Source: Chloroflexota bacterium (GTDB lineage: Bacteria; Chloroflexota; Anaerolineae; J102). Taken from it: DNA of 14,035 bases. Location of the stretch: positions 1-14,035 of the forward strand of contig JAADFV010000420.1 of NCBI GenBank assembly GCA_013152695.1, given 5' to 3'. How positions within the stretch are numbered: the first letter of the stretch is position 1; every line of letters starts with the position of its first letter. This document shows positions 1 to 7,122 of the stretch, piece after piece. The position numbers were made by a program, and so were the translations under genes. The notes below the pieces were generated by a model. That model searched no databases. It had not been told where the DNA came from and was given only the letters and a program-made list of their open reading frames with translations.

Positions 1-1
1 T

Positions 2-169
2 ACTCATTATTTCGAATTCGAGGAATGTCGTCAGCACTCACGCAGTTTTTATGCTGGTCTGCTCGCCTGCGCAGAGGAGAGCAACCTCGATGCGGCAGAA
101 GAACTCACTCGCGAAACCATGCAAATCAGCCTGGATTTATGGCAGCGTTTGCAGGGGGAAATAAAATGA
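2..169 (+). CDS. C-terminal fragment of an unidentified protein, possibly a GntR/FCD-type regulator (partial, 5' end outside window)
   Basis: An open frame enters from the left edge and ends at TGA 167-169, giving the last 55 residues of a protein. It ends in two amphipathic helices, with LDAAEELTRETMQISLDLW near the end. A preceding His, a short Asp-containing turn and an A..L helix resemble the final helices of FCD ligand-binding domains of GntR-family regulators. That identity is weak because the DNA-binding part is outside the window. The coding reading is supported by its overlap with the next gene: TGA 167-169 shares bases with ATG 166-168, a typical ATGA coupling. The fragment probably belongs to the same operon as the two downstream oxidoreductase genes and may regulate them. 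Confidence 0.6.
   Translation, partial: THYFEFEECRQHSRSFYAGLLACAEESNLDAAEELTRETMQISLDLWQRLQGEIK
153..159 (+). promoter_or_regulatory. Ribosome binding site that sets the start of the FAD oxidase gene
   Basis: AGGGGGA lies six bases before ATG 166, within the last codons of the preceding gene. It supports the start at 166 rather than the in-frame ATG at 25, whose extra 47 residues are basic, low in similarity to anything recognised, and lie over the upstream gene in another frame. Confidence 0.7.
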
Positions 170-1752
170 AACGTTGGAATGGTTGGGGGAACGTCAATAC
201 CGATTACCCTTTGCCCGAAGCCGGTCTCATTTTTCTACAAGATAGGCTGGGAATATTGCAGCCTCAGGCCGATGTCACCCTGGAAAGCATTCTCTCGACC
301 ATTCCCCCCTCCCGGCTGCCCTCTCACCCCCTGATCGACACCGCCCTCGAAACCAGACTGCGGCATGCTCGCGGGCAAAGTCTACCCGATTGGGTGGCGC
401 TTAATTACGGACGCATCGAGACTTTCCCCGACGGCGTTGCCTTCCCTGAAAGTGAAGATGATGTCCGGGATTTGCTCCAGTTCGCTCGCTCAAGCCGCAC
501 GAGGGTAATTCCTTATGGCGGGGGCACCAGCGTGGTCGGGCACATCAATCCTCTGAAAGATGATTCCCCGGTGCTAACCCTTTCCCTGGAAAAACTCACC
601 GGCCTGCTCGATTTGGACGAGATCAGCAGGATCGCGACCTTTGAGGCTGGTGTCACGGGTCCGCGTCTGGAAGCGCAGCTCCAGGCGCATGGCTACACCC
701 TCGGCCATTTTCCTCAATCGTTTGAATACTCCACCCTCGGCGGCTGGATTGCTACTCGCTCGAGCGGACAACAATCCTATCACTACGGACGGATCGAACA
801 ACTATTTGCCGGAGGACGCCTTGAAACACCACAAGGACGGCTCGATCTTCCTGCTTTTCCTGCCTCGGCGGCAGGGCCGGATGTGCGTGAGATGATTTTG
901 GGCTCAGAAGGGCGTTTTGGGGTCATCACGCAGGCTCGGGTTCGCATAAGTCCGGTACCTGAGGCGGAACAATTCTACGGGATTTTCTTTCCTTCCTGGG
1001 AACAAGGAACAGCAGCAGTACGTGCTATCGCACAAGCAGAGATTCCGGTCTCGATGCTGCGGCTGAGCAACCCTCAGGAGAGCGAAGCCTCGTTAATCCT
1101 CTCTGGAAAATGGTGGGTTGGCCTGGCCGATCGTGGTCTGCGGCTGTTCGGACAGGGCGATGAGCGTTGTCTTATGCTTTTCGGCGTTACCGGCACTAGG
1201 ACACACCTGCGGCGCACGCGCAGAACTGTGAAGTCACTTTGCCGTTCTTTCGGCGGTAAATATATCGGTACGATTGTGGGGCGGAGCTGGGAAAAAAGCC
1301 GATTCTTATCGCCTTATCTGCGAAATACGCTTTGGCGACAGGGTGTTGCAGTCGATACGCTAGAAACGGCCCTCCCTTGGTCACAGGTGCAAGCAGCTTC
1401 GCAGGCGATTCCGCAAGCGATTGTGAGTTCGGCACAGCGTTTTAATGAACGCGTTCTGGTCATGACCCACCTTTCGCACGTGTACCGGGACGGCGCCAGC
1501 ATTTACACGACCTACCTTTTCCGCCGTACGGTCGATCCTGATGAAATGTTGGAACGCTGGCGTGCCATGAAACAAGCCGCCAGCCAGGAAATTCAAGCCC
1601 ACGGCGGCACCATCAGTCACCAGCACGGTGTAGGAACCGATCACCTCGCCTACCTGCCTGCAGAGAAAGGACCTTTGGGGATGGCTGCCATCCGTTCCCT
1701 TGCCCAGACCTTCGACCCGGATGGCATCATGAACCCCGGCAAGTTGTTTTAG
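166..1752 (+). CDS. FAD-linked oxidase, alkylglycerone-phosphate synthase-like (528 aa)
   Basis: A VAO-type flavoprotein resembling alkyl-dihydroxyacetonephosphate synthase, the enzyme that exchanges the acyl chain of acyl-DHAP for a fatty alcohol to form the ether bond of ether lipids. The FAD PP-loop is PYGGGTSVVG (from residue 116). GHFPQSFEYSTLGGWIATR (from 180) matches the family block GH.P.S.E.ST.GGW..TR. GSEGRFGVIT (from 246) is the second FAD-domain signature. The C-terminal HQHGVG (485-490) corresponds to the HHHGVG active-site block of eukaryotic enzymes, with Gln for the middle His. The end, DPDGIMNPGKLF, is usual for FAD-linked oxidases. The length fits bacterial members. The start is set by ATGA coupling and a good ribosome site. 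It lies 12 bases before a glycerol-3-phosphate dehydrogenase gene, which can make DHAP. Bacterial homologues are often uncharacterised, so a different 2-hydroxyacid or polyol substrate remains possible. Confidence 0.85.
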   Translation: MKRWNGWGNVNTDYPLPEAGLIFLQDRLGILQPQADVTLESILSTIPPSRLPSHPLIDTALETRLRHARGQSLPDWVALNYGRIETFPDGVAFPESEDDVRDLLQFARSSRTRVIPYGGGTSVVGHINPLKDDSPVLTLSLEKLTGLLDLDEISRIATFEAGVTGPRLEAQLQAHGYTLGHFPQSFEYSTLGGWIATRSSGQQSYHYGRIEQLFAGGRLETPQGRLDLPAFPASAAGPDVREMILGSEGRFGVITQARVRISPVPEAEQFYGIFFPSWEQGTAAVRAIAQAEIPVSMLRLSNPQESEASLILSGKWWVGLADRGLRLFGQGDERCLMLFGVTGTRTHLRRTRRTVKSLCRSFGGKYIGTIVGRSWEKSRFLSPYLRNTLWRQGVAVDTLETALPWSQVQAASQAIPQAIVSSAQRFNERVLVMTHLSHVYRDGASIYTTYLFRRTVDPDEMLERWRAMKQAASQEIQAHGGTISHQHGVGTDHLAYLPAEKGPLGMAAIRSLAQTFDPDGIMNPGKLF

Positions 1753-1764
1753 CAGGAGACTTCG

Positions 1765-3375
1765 ATGTTTTGGACACAAGGTTGGCGACAGCGTGCCTGG
1801 GCAGACCTCGACCACGAATGGGATTTGATTGTGATCGGCGGGGGAATTACCGGCGCCGGCATATTGCATCAGGCTGCCGGGGCGGGGCTCCGTGCTCTGC
1901 TTGTGGAAGCTCATGATTTTGCTTCTGGCACATCGAGCCGTTCCTCGAAACTGGTACACGGCGGTTTGCGTTATCTCAAATCAGGGCAAATCAGGCTAAC
2001 GCTCGAGTCGGTGCGTGAGCGCGAATATTTACTCAAACAGGGGCGGGGACTGGTCAACCGTCTGGGATTCTTATATGCCAGCATGAAGGGAGATCCTATG
2101 CCTGGCTGGGTTTTCGGGCTAGGCCTGAGTGTTTACGATCTCCTCGCTCGCCAGTGGTTGCATCGCTCTTACGATATCCTCGACATGCGTGAGCTCTGTC
2201 CCCCCTTGACAACACCCGATCTGACCGGGGGTTATCGTTATTTTGATGCCCAAACCGACGATGCCCGCCTTACCTTGCGTCTGTTGCGGGAAGCTGTGGA
2301 AGATGGGGCGCTCGCCCTCAACTATGCTCGCGTGGATGAATTGCTGCGTAGTAAAGATGGCCACGTCCGCGGGGTTGTCTTGCGTGACACGGCGGGTGGG
2401 TATGGAGAGACGACGGTCGAGATCGAAGCGAAGGTCGTAATCAATGCTACCGGCGTATGGGTGGACGAACTACGGAGTAAAATCGAGCGTCGCCGACGAA
2501 TGAGACCTTTACGAGGCAGTCACCTGCTCTTTCCCCACCAACGTCTGCCTATCAGCCGCGCTGTAACCTTTCTCCATCCTCGTGATGGTCGCCCGGTTTT
2601 TGCTTTGCCCTGGGAGGGCGTCACTCTCTTTGGCACCACCGATGTCGACCATAAATCTGAGCTGGTTACCGATCCCGCCATCAGCACCGAGGAATTCGAG
2701 TACCTGCTTTCTGCCGTACAGCAGGTTTTTCCATCCCAGGAATTACGTGCCGCCGATGTAATTGCCACCTTCTCGGGATTACGGCCTGTGGTCGACAGCG
2801 GTAAAGCCGATCCCTCCCGCGCCTCGCGTGAATACGCCGTCTGGGATGAAGATGGGCTCATTACCGTATCCGGTGGCAAGCTGACGACATTCCGTCTCAT
2901 GGCGCGTGATACCCTCAAGAAAGCACGTCGATATCTTGGCGAGGTTCGTTTTGACCATCAAGCCCCGGTGCTGAAGCCCTTACCCGCTCAGGCTTTTTCA
3001 CTGCTCGAGGCCAGTGCCTTCAACCCAGCCCAATGTCTGCGTTTACTGGGGCGTTACGGCCCGCAAGCTGTTACCACCTTTACGGGTGCCAGTTCCCAGG
3101 AGCGCGAGCTCATCCCCGGTACCCCCTATTTATGGGTGGAATTGCGCCAGGCTGCTTGCTGCGAAGGGGTGATCCATCTGGACGATTTACTCCTGCGGCG
3201 ATTGCGGCTGGGGTTGTTGTTGCCTCAAGGCGGGTTCGATTTTCTGGGACGTATTCGTGATATTGTGCAACCCGTCCTGGGCTGGGATGACGTTCGTTGG
3301 CAAGAGGAAGTCGATGCTTACAAACGCCTGTGGCAGGCATCTTATTGCAATCAACCCGGTGCTGCGGTTGGGTAG
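1765..3375 (+). CDS. glpD: FAD-dependent glycerol-3-phosphate dehydrogenase (536 aa)
   Basis: Oxidises sn-glycerol 3-phosphate to dihydroxyacetone phosphate, passing electrons to the quinone pool at the inner face of the membrane. The Rossmann FAD motif is VIGGGITGAG with the first Gly of the triplet at residue 25. It is followed by the family block GTSSRSSKLVHGGLRYL (about 54-70), the GTTDVDH motif at 290-296, and SGGKLTTFRLMA from 369, which closes the FAD/DAO domain. The rest is the helical DAO_C-type C-terminal domain. The length is normal for aerobic GlpD. AGGAG at 1754-1758 precedes ATG 1765 at good spacing, and only 12 bases separate it from the oxidase upstream, so they are almost certainly cotranscribed. 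No glycerol kinase or facilitator gene is seen nearby, so a link to DHAP-based lipid metabolism is as plausible as glycerol catabolism. Confidence 0.93.
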   Translation: MFWTQGWRQRAWADLDHEWDLIVIGGGITGAGILHQAAGAGLRALLVEAHDFASGTSSRSSKLVHGGLRYLKSGQIRLTLESVREREYLLKQGRGLVNRLGFLYASMKGDPMPGWVFGLGLSVYDLLARQWLHRSYDILDMRELCPPLTTPDLTGGYRYFDAQTDDARLTLRLLREAVEDGALALNYARVDELLRSKDGHVRGVVLRDTAGGYGETTVEIEAKVVINATGVWVDELRSKIERRRRMRPLRGSHLLFPHQRLPISRAVTFLHPRDGRPVFALPWEGVTLFGTTDVDHKSELVTDPAISTEEFEYLLSAVQQVFPSQELRAADVIATFSGLRPVVDSGKADPSRASREYAVWDEDGLITVSGGKLTTFRLMARDTLKKARRYLGEVRFDHQAPVLKPLPAQAFSLLEASAFNPAQCLRLLGRYGPQAVTTFTGASSQERELIPGTPYLWVELRQAACCEGVIHLDDLLLRRLRLGLLLPQGGFDFLGRIRDIVQPVLGWDDVRWQEEVDAYKRLWQASYCNQPGAAVG

Positions 3376-3421
3376 AGCCTTGCCAGCCAGATTTTAGCCC
3401 CCTGTGGTAGAAGTTTTTGTT

Positions 3422-3507
3422 GGAGCAGGAAGCGGTAGGGAGTAGGAAGAAGCAGGAAGCAAGAAGCAGGGAGCAGGAAGCAAGGAGTAGGAAGCAAGAA
3501 GTAGGGA
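3422..3507. repeat. Purine-rich tandem repeat with a 7-base period
   Basis: The + strand is almost all purine. From 3449 to 3504 it reads as eight consecutive 7-base units: GAAGCAG, GAAGCAA, GAAGCAG, GGAGCAG, GAAGCAA, GGAGTAG, GAAGCAA, GAAGTAG. Consensus is G[A/G]AG[C/T]A[A/G]. Before this, similar units (GGAGCAG, GAAGCGG, GGAGTAG) continue back to 3422 with small phase breaks. Variation is mostly transitions, as expected for an ageing slippage array. Three units make 21 bases, so frames through it stay open and encode repeats such as SREQEAR; these are by-products, not genes. Confidence 0.9.
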
Positions 3508-3570
3508 TCACTTGCCCGCATGGGGGGAGACGGAAGAGTGCAACGAGAGGACGTTTTCAGGCGCGGCGTA

Positions 3571-3614
3571 CTGGTTTAGCCGTCTCCTGGTTTTCTGGTT
3601 TACCGGTCTCCTTG
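3571..3614. repeat. Pair of imperfect 20-base direct repeats
   Basis: CTGGTTTAGCCGTCTCCTGG (3571-3590) and CTGGTTTACCGGTCTCCTTG (3595-3614) match at 17 of 20 positions with a 24-base period. Further CTGGTTTTC- and CACCTGTCT-like fragments lie between and after them, so this may be a decayed longer array. It differs in composition from the purine repeat next to it. Confidence 0.65.
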
Positions 3615-3676
3615 TTCACCTGTCTATCCCGCTCCCGGACTTGCCTTCCTGGTGCCGGCTTGTCTGGGTTGGGGGA

Positions 3677-4471
3677 TTAAATGTACAAATCTCGGCGGGC
3701 ATAGGTGTAGTAGGCTCCCCCCATACATACAACGATGATCACGGCTGTGAGCACGAGGGAGGTCGTAGAAAAGTTCCTTTCATGGAAGAGACGGGCGGCA
3801 TCAAAGTATTTGAAAGGCGAGAAATATTTAAGGAATTCCAGCTTTTCGTGCAAGCCAGAGATTATGGAAAAGAAGTAGGTCGTCAAAAGCAGGGAAACAG
3901 CGGCCGAGCTCGAGTGCCGGTATTGTTTCATGGCGCAACCGAGGAAGACGCCGATGGAGAGAAAAATCAGTTGCAAAAAGAATAGTCCAAGCATGGATCG
4001 GTTCAGAAAAGCGAGAAATTCACTATCGGGATGGTAGGGTTGGGCTATGGCAACCACGATTCCCCAGGTGACCAGTAAGAGAACGACGCAATTGATGAGC
4101 ACGGCCAAAGTTTTGCTGGTGACTATCTCACTGCGTTTCACAGGCAAGGTGAGTGAGAATTCGACCGTCTTGTCGCGTTCCTCTTTGGAGATGATGTCGC
4201 TACCCCACATCACGGCGGCTATACCGACGATGAGTGCATAGTAGTTGTACATCACGCCATAAAAACCACTGAGAGTGGTAAGATTGAAGGCCTTGAAATT
4301 GAAGGCATCGAGAAGGGCTTTTGGCATACTGTCCAACACAGCCAGCATTTCGGGGTTACTGGAGTAAGCTGAGAATTTTGCGAAGCCAATGATGGTCAGC
4401 AAGATCGTAATCCCGCTGTAGATGAGCAGCGACTTGAAGTTCGCCTTGAGTTCTCGTAAAAGAATGTTCAT
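3677..4471 (-). CDS. ABC-2 type transporter permease (264 aa)
   Basis: Integral membrane subunit of an ABC transporter, likely an exporter. About six hydrophobic segments are visible: near residues 15-30, 70-90, 118-140, 158-175, 190-206 and 240-258. The cytoplasmic loop after the second segment contains SKEERDKTVEFSLTLPVKRS, a pattern common in ABC-2 permeases that pair with BcrA/NatA-type ATPases. The ending YARRDLYI is basic. A strong ribosome site (GAGGAGGA on the - strand, within 4475-4484) precedes the ATG. It is the last gene of the TetR-ATPase-permease-permease set, 11 bases after the previous permease. It shares the EER loop and an SPFKYFDA motif near the C-terminus with that protein, so the two are paralogues and probably form a heterodimer. 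The substrate cannot be read from the sequence. Confidence 0.85.
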   Translation of the reverse strand: MNILLRELKANFKSLLIYSGITILLTIIGFAKFSAYSSNPEMLAVLDSMPKALLDAFNFKAFNLTTLSGFYGVMYNYYALIVGIAAVMWGSDIISKEERDKTVEFSLTLPVKRSEIVTSKTLAVLINCVVLLLVTWGIVVAIAQPYHPDSEFLAFLNRSMLGLFFLQLIFLSIGVFLGCAMKQYRHSSSAAVSLLLTTYFFSIISGLHEKLEFLKYFSPFKYFDAARLFHERNFSTTSLVLTAVIIVVCMGGAYYTYARRDLYI

Positions 4472-4482
4472 GAGCTTCCTCC

Positions 4483-5292
4483 TCAGCTTACTGAAGGAAT
4501 ATCCCGGCGAATGTACAGCCAGTAGCTGGCGATCACCGAGATGACGATAGTAGCCACACTCACCATCACCAGCGGCATATCGAAGTTTCCATGTTTGATG
4601 ATATAGTTGGCATCGAAGTGCTTAAAGGGTGTAATTTTTTCCAGCATGCTCTCACCGAGCATGTCGCCGAATGCTCCCAGCACATACATGCCAAAGGCCA
4701 GACCCATGGCGTAGGGTGTGACACTGCGTACGCGCCTGACCAGCAGGGAGATCAGCAGGCCCACACTGAGGAAAAATAACTGGAAAACTGCCAACCCTAA
4801 CAGCATCTTGGCAAGAAGTACGGGATTGTAGGTACTTTCGCCTTTGAAGGCATTCACAAAGGCGAAGGTGCTGGCCCAAACTACCGCCTCAGTCACTGCC
4901 AGACTTCCCAGTGCGGCCAGCAGTTTACTGGTGAGAATCTGGCTACGGGTCAGTGGTTTACTGAGGAGGAAATCAGCCGTCAGCTCCCGCTCTTCGATAG
5001 AGACGAGGGCAAAACCGTAGTTGGCTGCCTGAATCGCCAGCAAGATTTGGATGAACAGGTAGACAAAGGTGAAGAAGCCCATGATCTGGGAAAAATCGAT
5101 CTCGTTCATTCCGAACGCGGCCAGAAATTCCGGCGGGAAATTGGCCATCATCTCATTGAGCAATGCCGCGTCTTTGGCAAAAGAGGGGAAAAGAGAGAGA
5201 TAAAGTAATGCCACGGCCATCGCCGCAAGAGACCAGGTTATTGCCGAGCGGAGATGCATTTTGAACTCATGTTTGAGGATATTATTGTTCAT
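4483..5292 (-). CDS. ABC-2 type transporter permease (269 aa)
   Basis: A second membrane subunit of the same transporter. An N-terminal hydrophobic segment (about 17-35) is followed by an external loop with FPPEFLAAFGM, then about five further membrane segments. The loop SIEERELTADFLLSKPLTRS matches SKEERDKTVEFSLTLPVKRS of its neighbour, and TPFKHFDA near the C-terminus matches SPFKYFDA, showing common origin. It lies between the ATPase (9 bases upstream) and the other permease (11 bases downstream). The ribosome site AAGGTG overlaps the ATPase stop codon, indicating tight coupling. It most likely forms a heterodimeric channel with the other permease, energised by the ATPase at 5302-6177. Substrate unknown; efflux is suggested by the TetR gene at the head of the operon. 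Confidence 0.85.
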   Translation of the reverse strand: MNNNILKHEFKMHLRSAITWSLAAMAVALLYLSLFPSFAKDAALLNEMMANFPPEFLAAFGMNEIDFSQIMGFFTFVYLFIQILLAIQAANYGFALVSIEERELTADFLLSKPLTRSQILTSKLLAALGSLAVTEAVVWASTFAFVNAFKGESTYNPVLLAKMLLGLAVFQLFFLSVGLLISLLVRRVRSVTPYAMGLAFGMYVLGAFGDMLGESMLEKITPFKHFDANYIIKHGNFDMPLVMVSVATIVISVIASYWLYIRRDIPSVS

Positions 5293-5301
5293 GGCATCAC
5301 C

Positions 5302-6177
5302 TTATTCGTAATAGTGCATGAAGATTTCTTCCAGGGTCGGCTCCTCGATCGTCACATCGCGTAGATCGAGCTCACTGATCTTCTTCACGATGGAGTTGAT
5401 ATCACCCTTGTAAAAGAATCGCACCCCATGTTCATTGCTCCGTAGGTTGGTCACGGTGGGCAAGCGGAAGAGGGCTGGATCGAGATTTTCGGCCACGACT
5501 CGGATTTTTTTGTAATTGTTCTCTTGCAGCGTGTGGATGTCTGATATTTCGATGATGCGGCCTTCTTTGATGATACCAACGCGGTTACACATGCGTTGTA
5601 CCTCGCCCAGGATATGGGATGAGAAGAATACTGTAACCCCACGTTGCTCATTTTCGGTTCGAATCAGTTCGAAGAATTTGCGCTGCATGAGGGGATCAAG
5701 CCCCGAGGTAGGCTCATCGAGGAAAAGCAATTTGGGTTGGTGCAGAAGTCCTTGTACGATCCCAACCTTCTTCTTATTCCCGTACGAAAGGTCCTCGATA
5801 CGGCGGTCGAGGTCCAGCTCCATCAGCTCTGCCAATTCGTGCATACGCTGCGTGCAGTCTTTTTTGTAGAAACTGGCCGAATATTTCAGGAGGTCGATAA
5901 CCTTCATGCGCTCGTAATAAAAGACTTCCGAAGGCAGATAACCGATGTCTTGACGCACCTCCGGGCCATATTTGATGCAGTCCTTCCCGAAAATCGTGGC
6001 ACTACCACTGGTAGGATAAATCAGCGAGAGGAGCAGACGGATGGTGGTAGATTTACCCGCGCCATTGGGTCCGATGAAACCAAAGATCTCTCCTTCTTCC
6101 ACCTGGAAGGAGACATCGATGATTCCCCGCGCTTTTCCGTAGTATTTCGTGAGCTTATCGGTTTCAATAACGTTCAT
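5302..6177 (-). CDS. ABC transporter ATP-binding protein (291 aa)
   Basis: The ATPase subunit of the transporter. Walker A is GPNGAGKST (36-44). The ABC signature is LSYGNKKK (130-137), the LSYGN variant seen in some BcrA/NatA/YtrB-like exporter ATPases instead of LSGGQ. Walker B is LLFLDEP (150-156) with the D-loop SGLDP (158-162), and the H-loop is SSH with His188. The remaining roughly 80 residues form a small C-terminal extension of the kind found in these exporters. AAGGAGT at 6184-6190 (- strand) gives a good ribosome site. It lies 56 bases after the TetR gene and 9 before the first permease. All catalytic motifs are intact, so it should be active. The likely role is drug, lipid or peptide export, or membrane-stress defence; the exact substrate is unknown. 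Confidence 0.92.
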   Translation of the reverse strand: MNVIETDKLTKYYGKARGIIDVSFQVEEGEIFGFIGPNGAGKSTTIRLLLSLIYPTSGSATIFGKDCIKYGPEVRQDIGYLPSEVFYYERMKVIDLLKYSASFYKKDCTQRMHELAELMELDLDRRIEDLSYGNKKKVGIVQGLLHQPKLLFLDEPTSGLDPLMQRKFFELIRTENEQRGVTVFFSSHILGEVQRMCNRVGIIKEGRIIEISDIHTLQENNYKKIRVVAENLDPALFRLPTVTNLRSNEHGVRFFYKGDINSIVKKISELDLRDVTIEEPTLEEIFMHYYE

Positions 6178-6233
6178 GGCCGCACTCCTTGTGCTGAGTT
6201 TTCCTTGGCAAAAAGGGGATTTAGGGGGTGCCC

Positions 6234-6893
6234 TCAGTCTTCCAGTGATAGAGAAGCCTTGGCTGCATCATGAGCTTGTGTGCCAAGCCCTCGTTTGAGA
6301 AAATCAATGAATTGATCGACAGTTGCGAGCAATTGGTCGTCATATTCCTGGGCCACGTATTCGGTGTAGTATTCCAACATCAGAGTGTTGATGGAGACAA
6401 TAATATAGGCAAACATACGCACGTCGATGTCGTCTCGGATCTCGCCACGTTCAAGCGCCTTCCGCAGCAGATTCTCGAAAAACTCGTAGGCGGCGGGCAT
6501 GTTTTTGCTCATCACCTCCTCGTAGATCGGCGTTCCTTTGCTCTCCATCAGTCTTTTGCTGATTTCGGCGTAGCGAGGATGGTCCACGCCAAATTGAATC
6601 CCTGATAGATACATTTCCCGAAGCAGTGTGAAAAAATCATGCTGCTCCGAATTACGGATGACGGGAGCGAGATACTCGAGCTTGGCTTCGCCCGCTAATT
6701 GCATGAGGTAGAGAAATAAATCCTTCTTGTTTTCGAAGTATTGGTAGAAACTACCTTTGGCAATGCCCGCTTTACTTACAATGCGATTGATGCTCGCTTG
6801 TTCGAAGGAGTGCGCAGCAAACTCCTCGAGGGCGACATGACAGATTAAGGCTCGTTTGTCGGCGGGCAAATTGAAAAATGTTTCTTTAGGCAT
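6234..6893 (-). CDS. TetR/AcrR-family transcriptional regulator (219 aa)
   Basis: A one-component repressor with an N-terminal TetR helix-turn-helix. ALICHVALEEFAAHSFEQAS leads into the recognition region INRIVSKAGIAKGSFYQYFENK (about 35-56), followed by a helical ligand domain to about residue 210. I chose the ATG at 6891-6893, giving MPKETFFNLP. The frame also opens at ATG 6924-6926, which adds MTTRSPTPTST; that extension is not typical, and its start codon lies inside the palindrome proposed as operator and only about 10 bases from the predicted transcription start. Neither start has a strong ribosome site. It heads an operon with the ABC exporter, so it probably represses both itself and the exporter until a ligand binds. 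The ligand is unknown. Confidence 0.9.
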   Translation of the reverse strand: MPKETFFNLPADKRALICHVALEEFAAHSFEQASINRIVSKAGIAKGSFYQYFENKKDLFLYLMQLAGEAKLEYLAPVIRNSEQHDFFTLLREMYLSGIQFGVDHPRYAEISKRLMESKGTPIYEEVMSKNMPAAYEFFENLLRKALERGEIRDDIDVRMFAYIIVSINTLMLEYYTEYVAQEYDDQLLATVDQFIDFLKRGLGTQAHDAAKASLSLED

Positions 6894-6923
6894 AGTAGAG
6901 GTTGGAGTAGGTGACCGGGTGGT

Positions 6924-6945
6924 CATGTGACCACTGAGTCACATG
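6924..6945. promoter_or_regulatory. Candidate TetR operator (8-bp inverted repeat)
   Basis: CATGTGAC (6924-6931) and GTCACATG (6938-6945) form a perfect 8-bp inverted repeat around a 6-base spacer. It overlaps the last bases of the predicted -10 box and the predicted transcription start of the leftward promoter, where a bound TetR dimer would block RNA polymerase. The binding itself is inferred. Confidence 0.7.
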
Positions 6946-6971
6946 ATAGGGTACAGGGAGGTGTTTGTCAA
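6943..6971 (-). promoter_or_regulatory. Promoter of the tetR-ABC exporter operon
   Basis: On the - strand, TTGACA (complement of 6966-6971) is followed after exactly 17 bases by TATCAT (complement of 6943-6948): a perfect -35 and a 4-of-6 -10 box at ideal spacing. Transcription should begin near 6936, inside the inverted repeat at 6924-6945. This is a sigma-70-like prediction. Confidence 0.75.
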
Positions 6972-7065
6972 GTCATAACATGCTGGGCAAAGTATGGGGG
7001 CAGGAATTTGGTGGTGTGAAGGGCTGCAATGATGAAGTGATCAATAAGTCTAAGCCAATTGGGTA

Positions 7066-7094
7066 TTGACAAGTGGGTAAAACTAATGTATGCT
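7066..7094 (+). promoter_or_regulatory. Promoter of the LacI-UroD operon
   Basis: TTGACA (7066-7071) and TATGCT (7089-7094) are separated by 17 bases. The expected transcription start near 7101 falls at the edge of the LacI-type palindrome at 7101-7118. A second TATGCT at 7094-7099 would give a 22-base spacer and is less likely. It faces away from the tetR promoter about 100 bases to the left. Confidence 0.72.
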
Positions 7095-7100
7095 ATGCTA

Positions 7101-7118
7101 CATGGAATCGATTTCATG
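7101..7118. promoter_or_regulatory. Candidate LacI-family operator
   Basis: CATGGAATCGATTTCATG is an 18-base palindrome with 8 of 9 base pairs matched and a central CpG, the standard form of LacI/GalR-family operators. It begins about 7 bases after the -10 box of the promoter for the LacI-family gene, so autorepression is likely. Confidence 0.78.
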
Positions 7119-7122
7119 ATAT

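Larger units (their letters stand above)
3376..3676. other. Convergent intergenic region with two short-repeat blocks
   Basis: The stretch between the end of glpD (+ strand) and the end of the ABC permease (- strand) holds no convincing gene. Its two visible structures are a purine-rich 7-base tandem repeat and a separate pyrimidine-rich pair of 20-base repeats, listed separately. I found no clean GC-hairpin plus T-tract terminator, although both converging transcripts should end here. Confidence 0.7.

Noticed and set aside
25..165. N-terminal extension of the FAD oxidase from ATG 25
   Set aside because: The extra 47 residues are basic and unlike the family, overlie the coding end of the upstream gene in another frame, and ATG 166 has both an AGGGGGA site and an ATGA overlap.
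3422..3507. CRISPR array
   Set aside because: The 7-base units are directly adjacent with no unique spacers, and no cas genes are present.
3110..3511. Leftward frame with LLLASC repeats
   Set aside because: It is the reverse of the purine 7-base repeat continued antisense into glpD; the period of three units (21 bases) keeps frames open by chance.
3417..3985. Rightward frames through the repeat blocks and into the permease gene
   Set aside because: Their protein sequences are repeat by-products or shadows of the leftward permease, with no family match or ribosome site.
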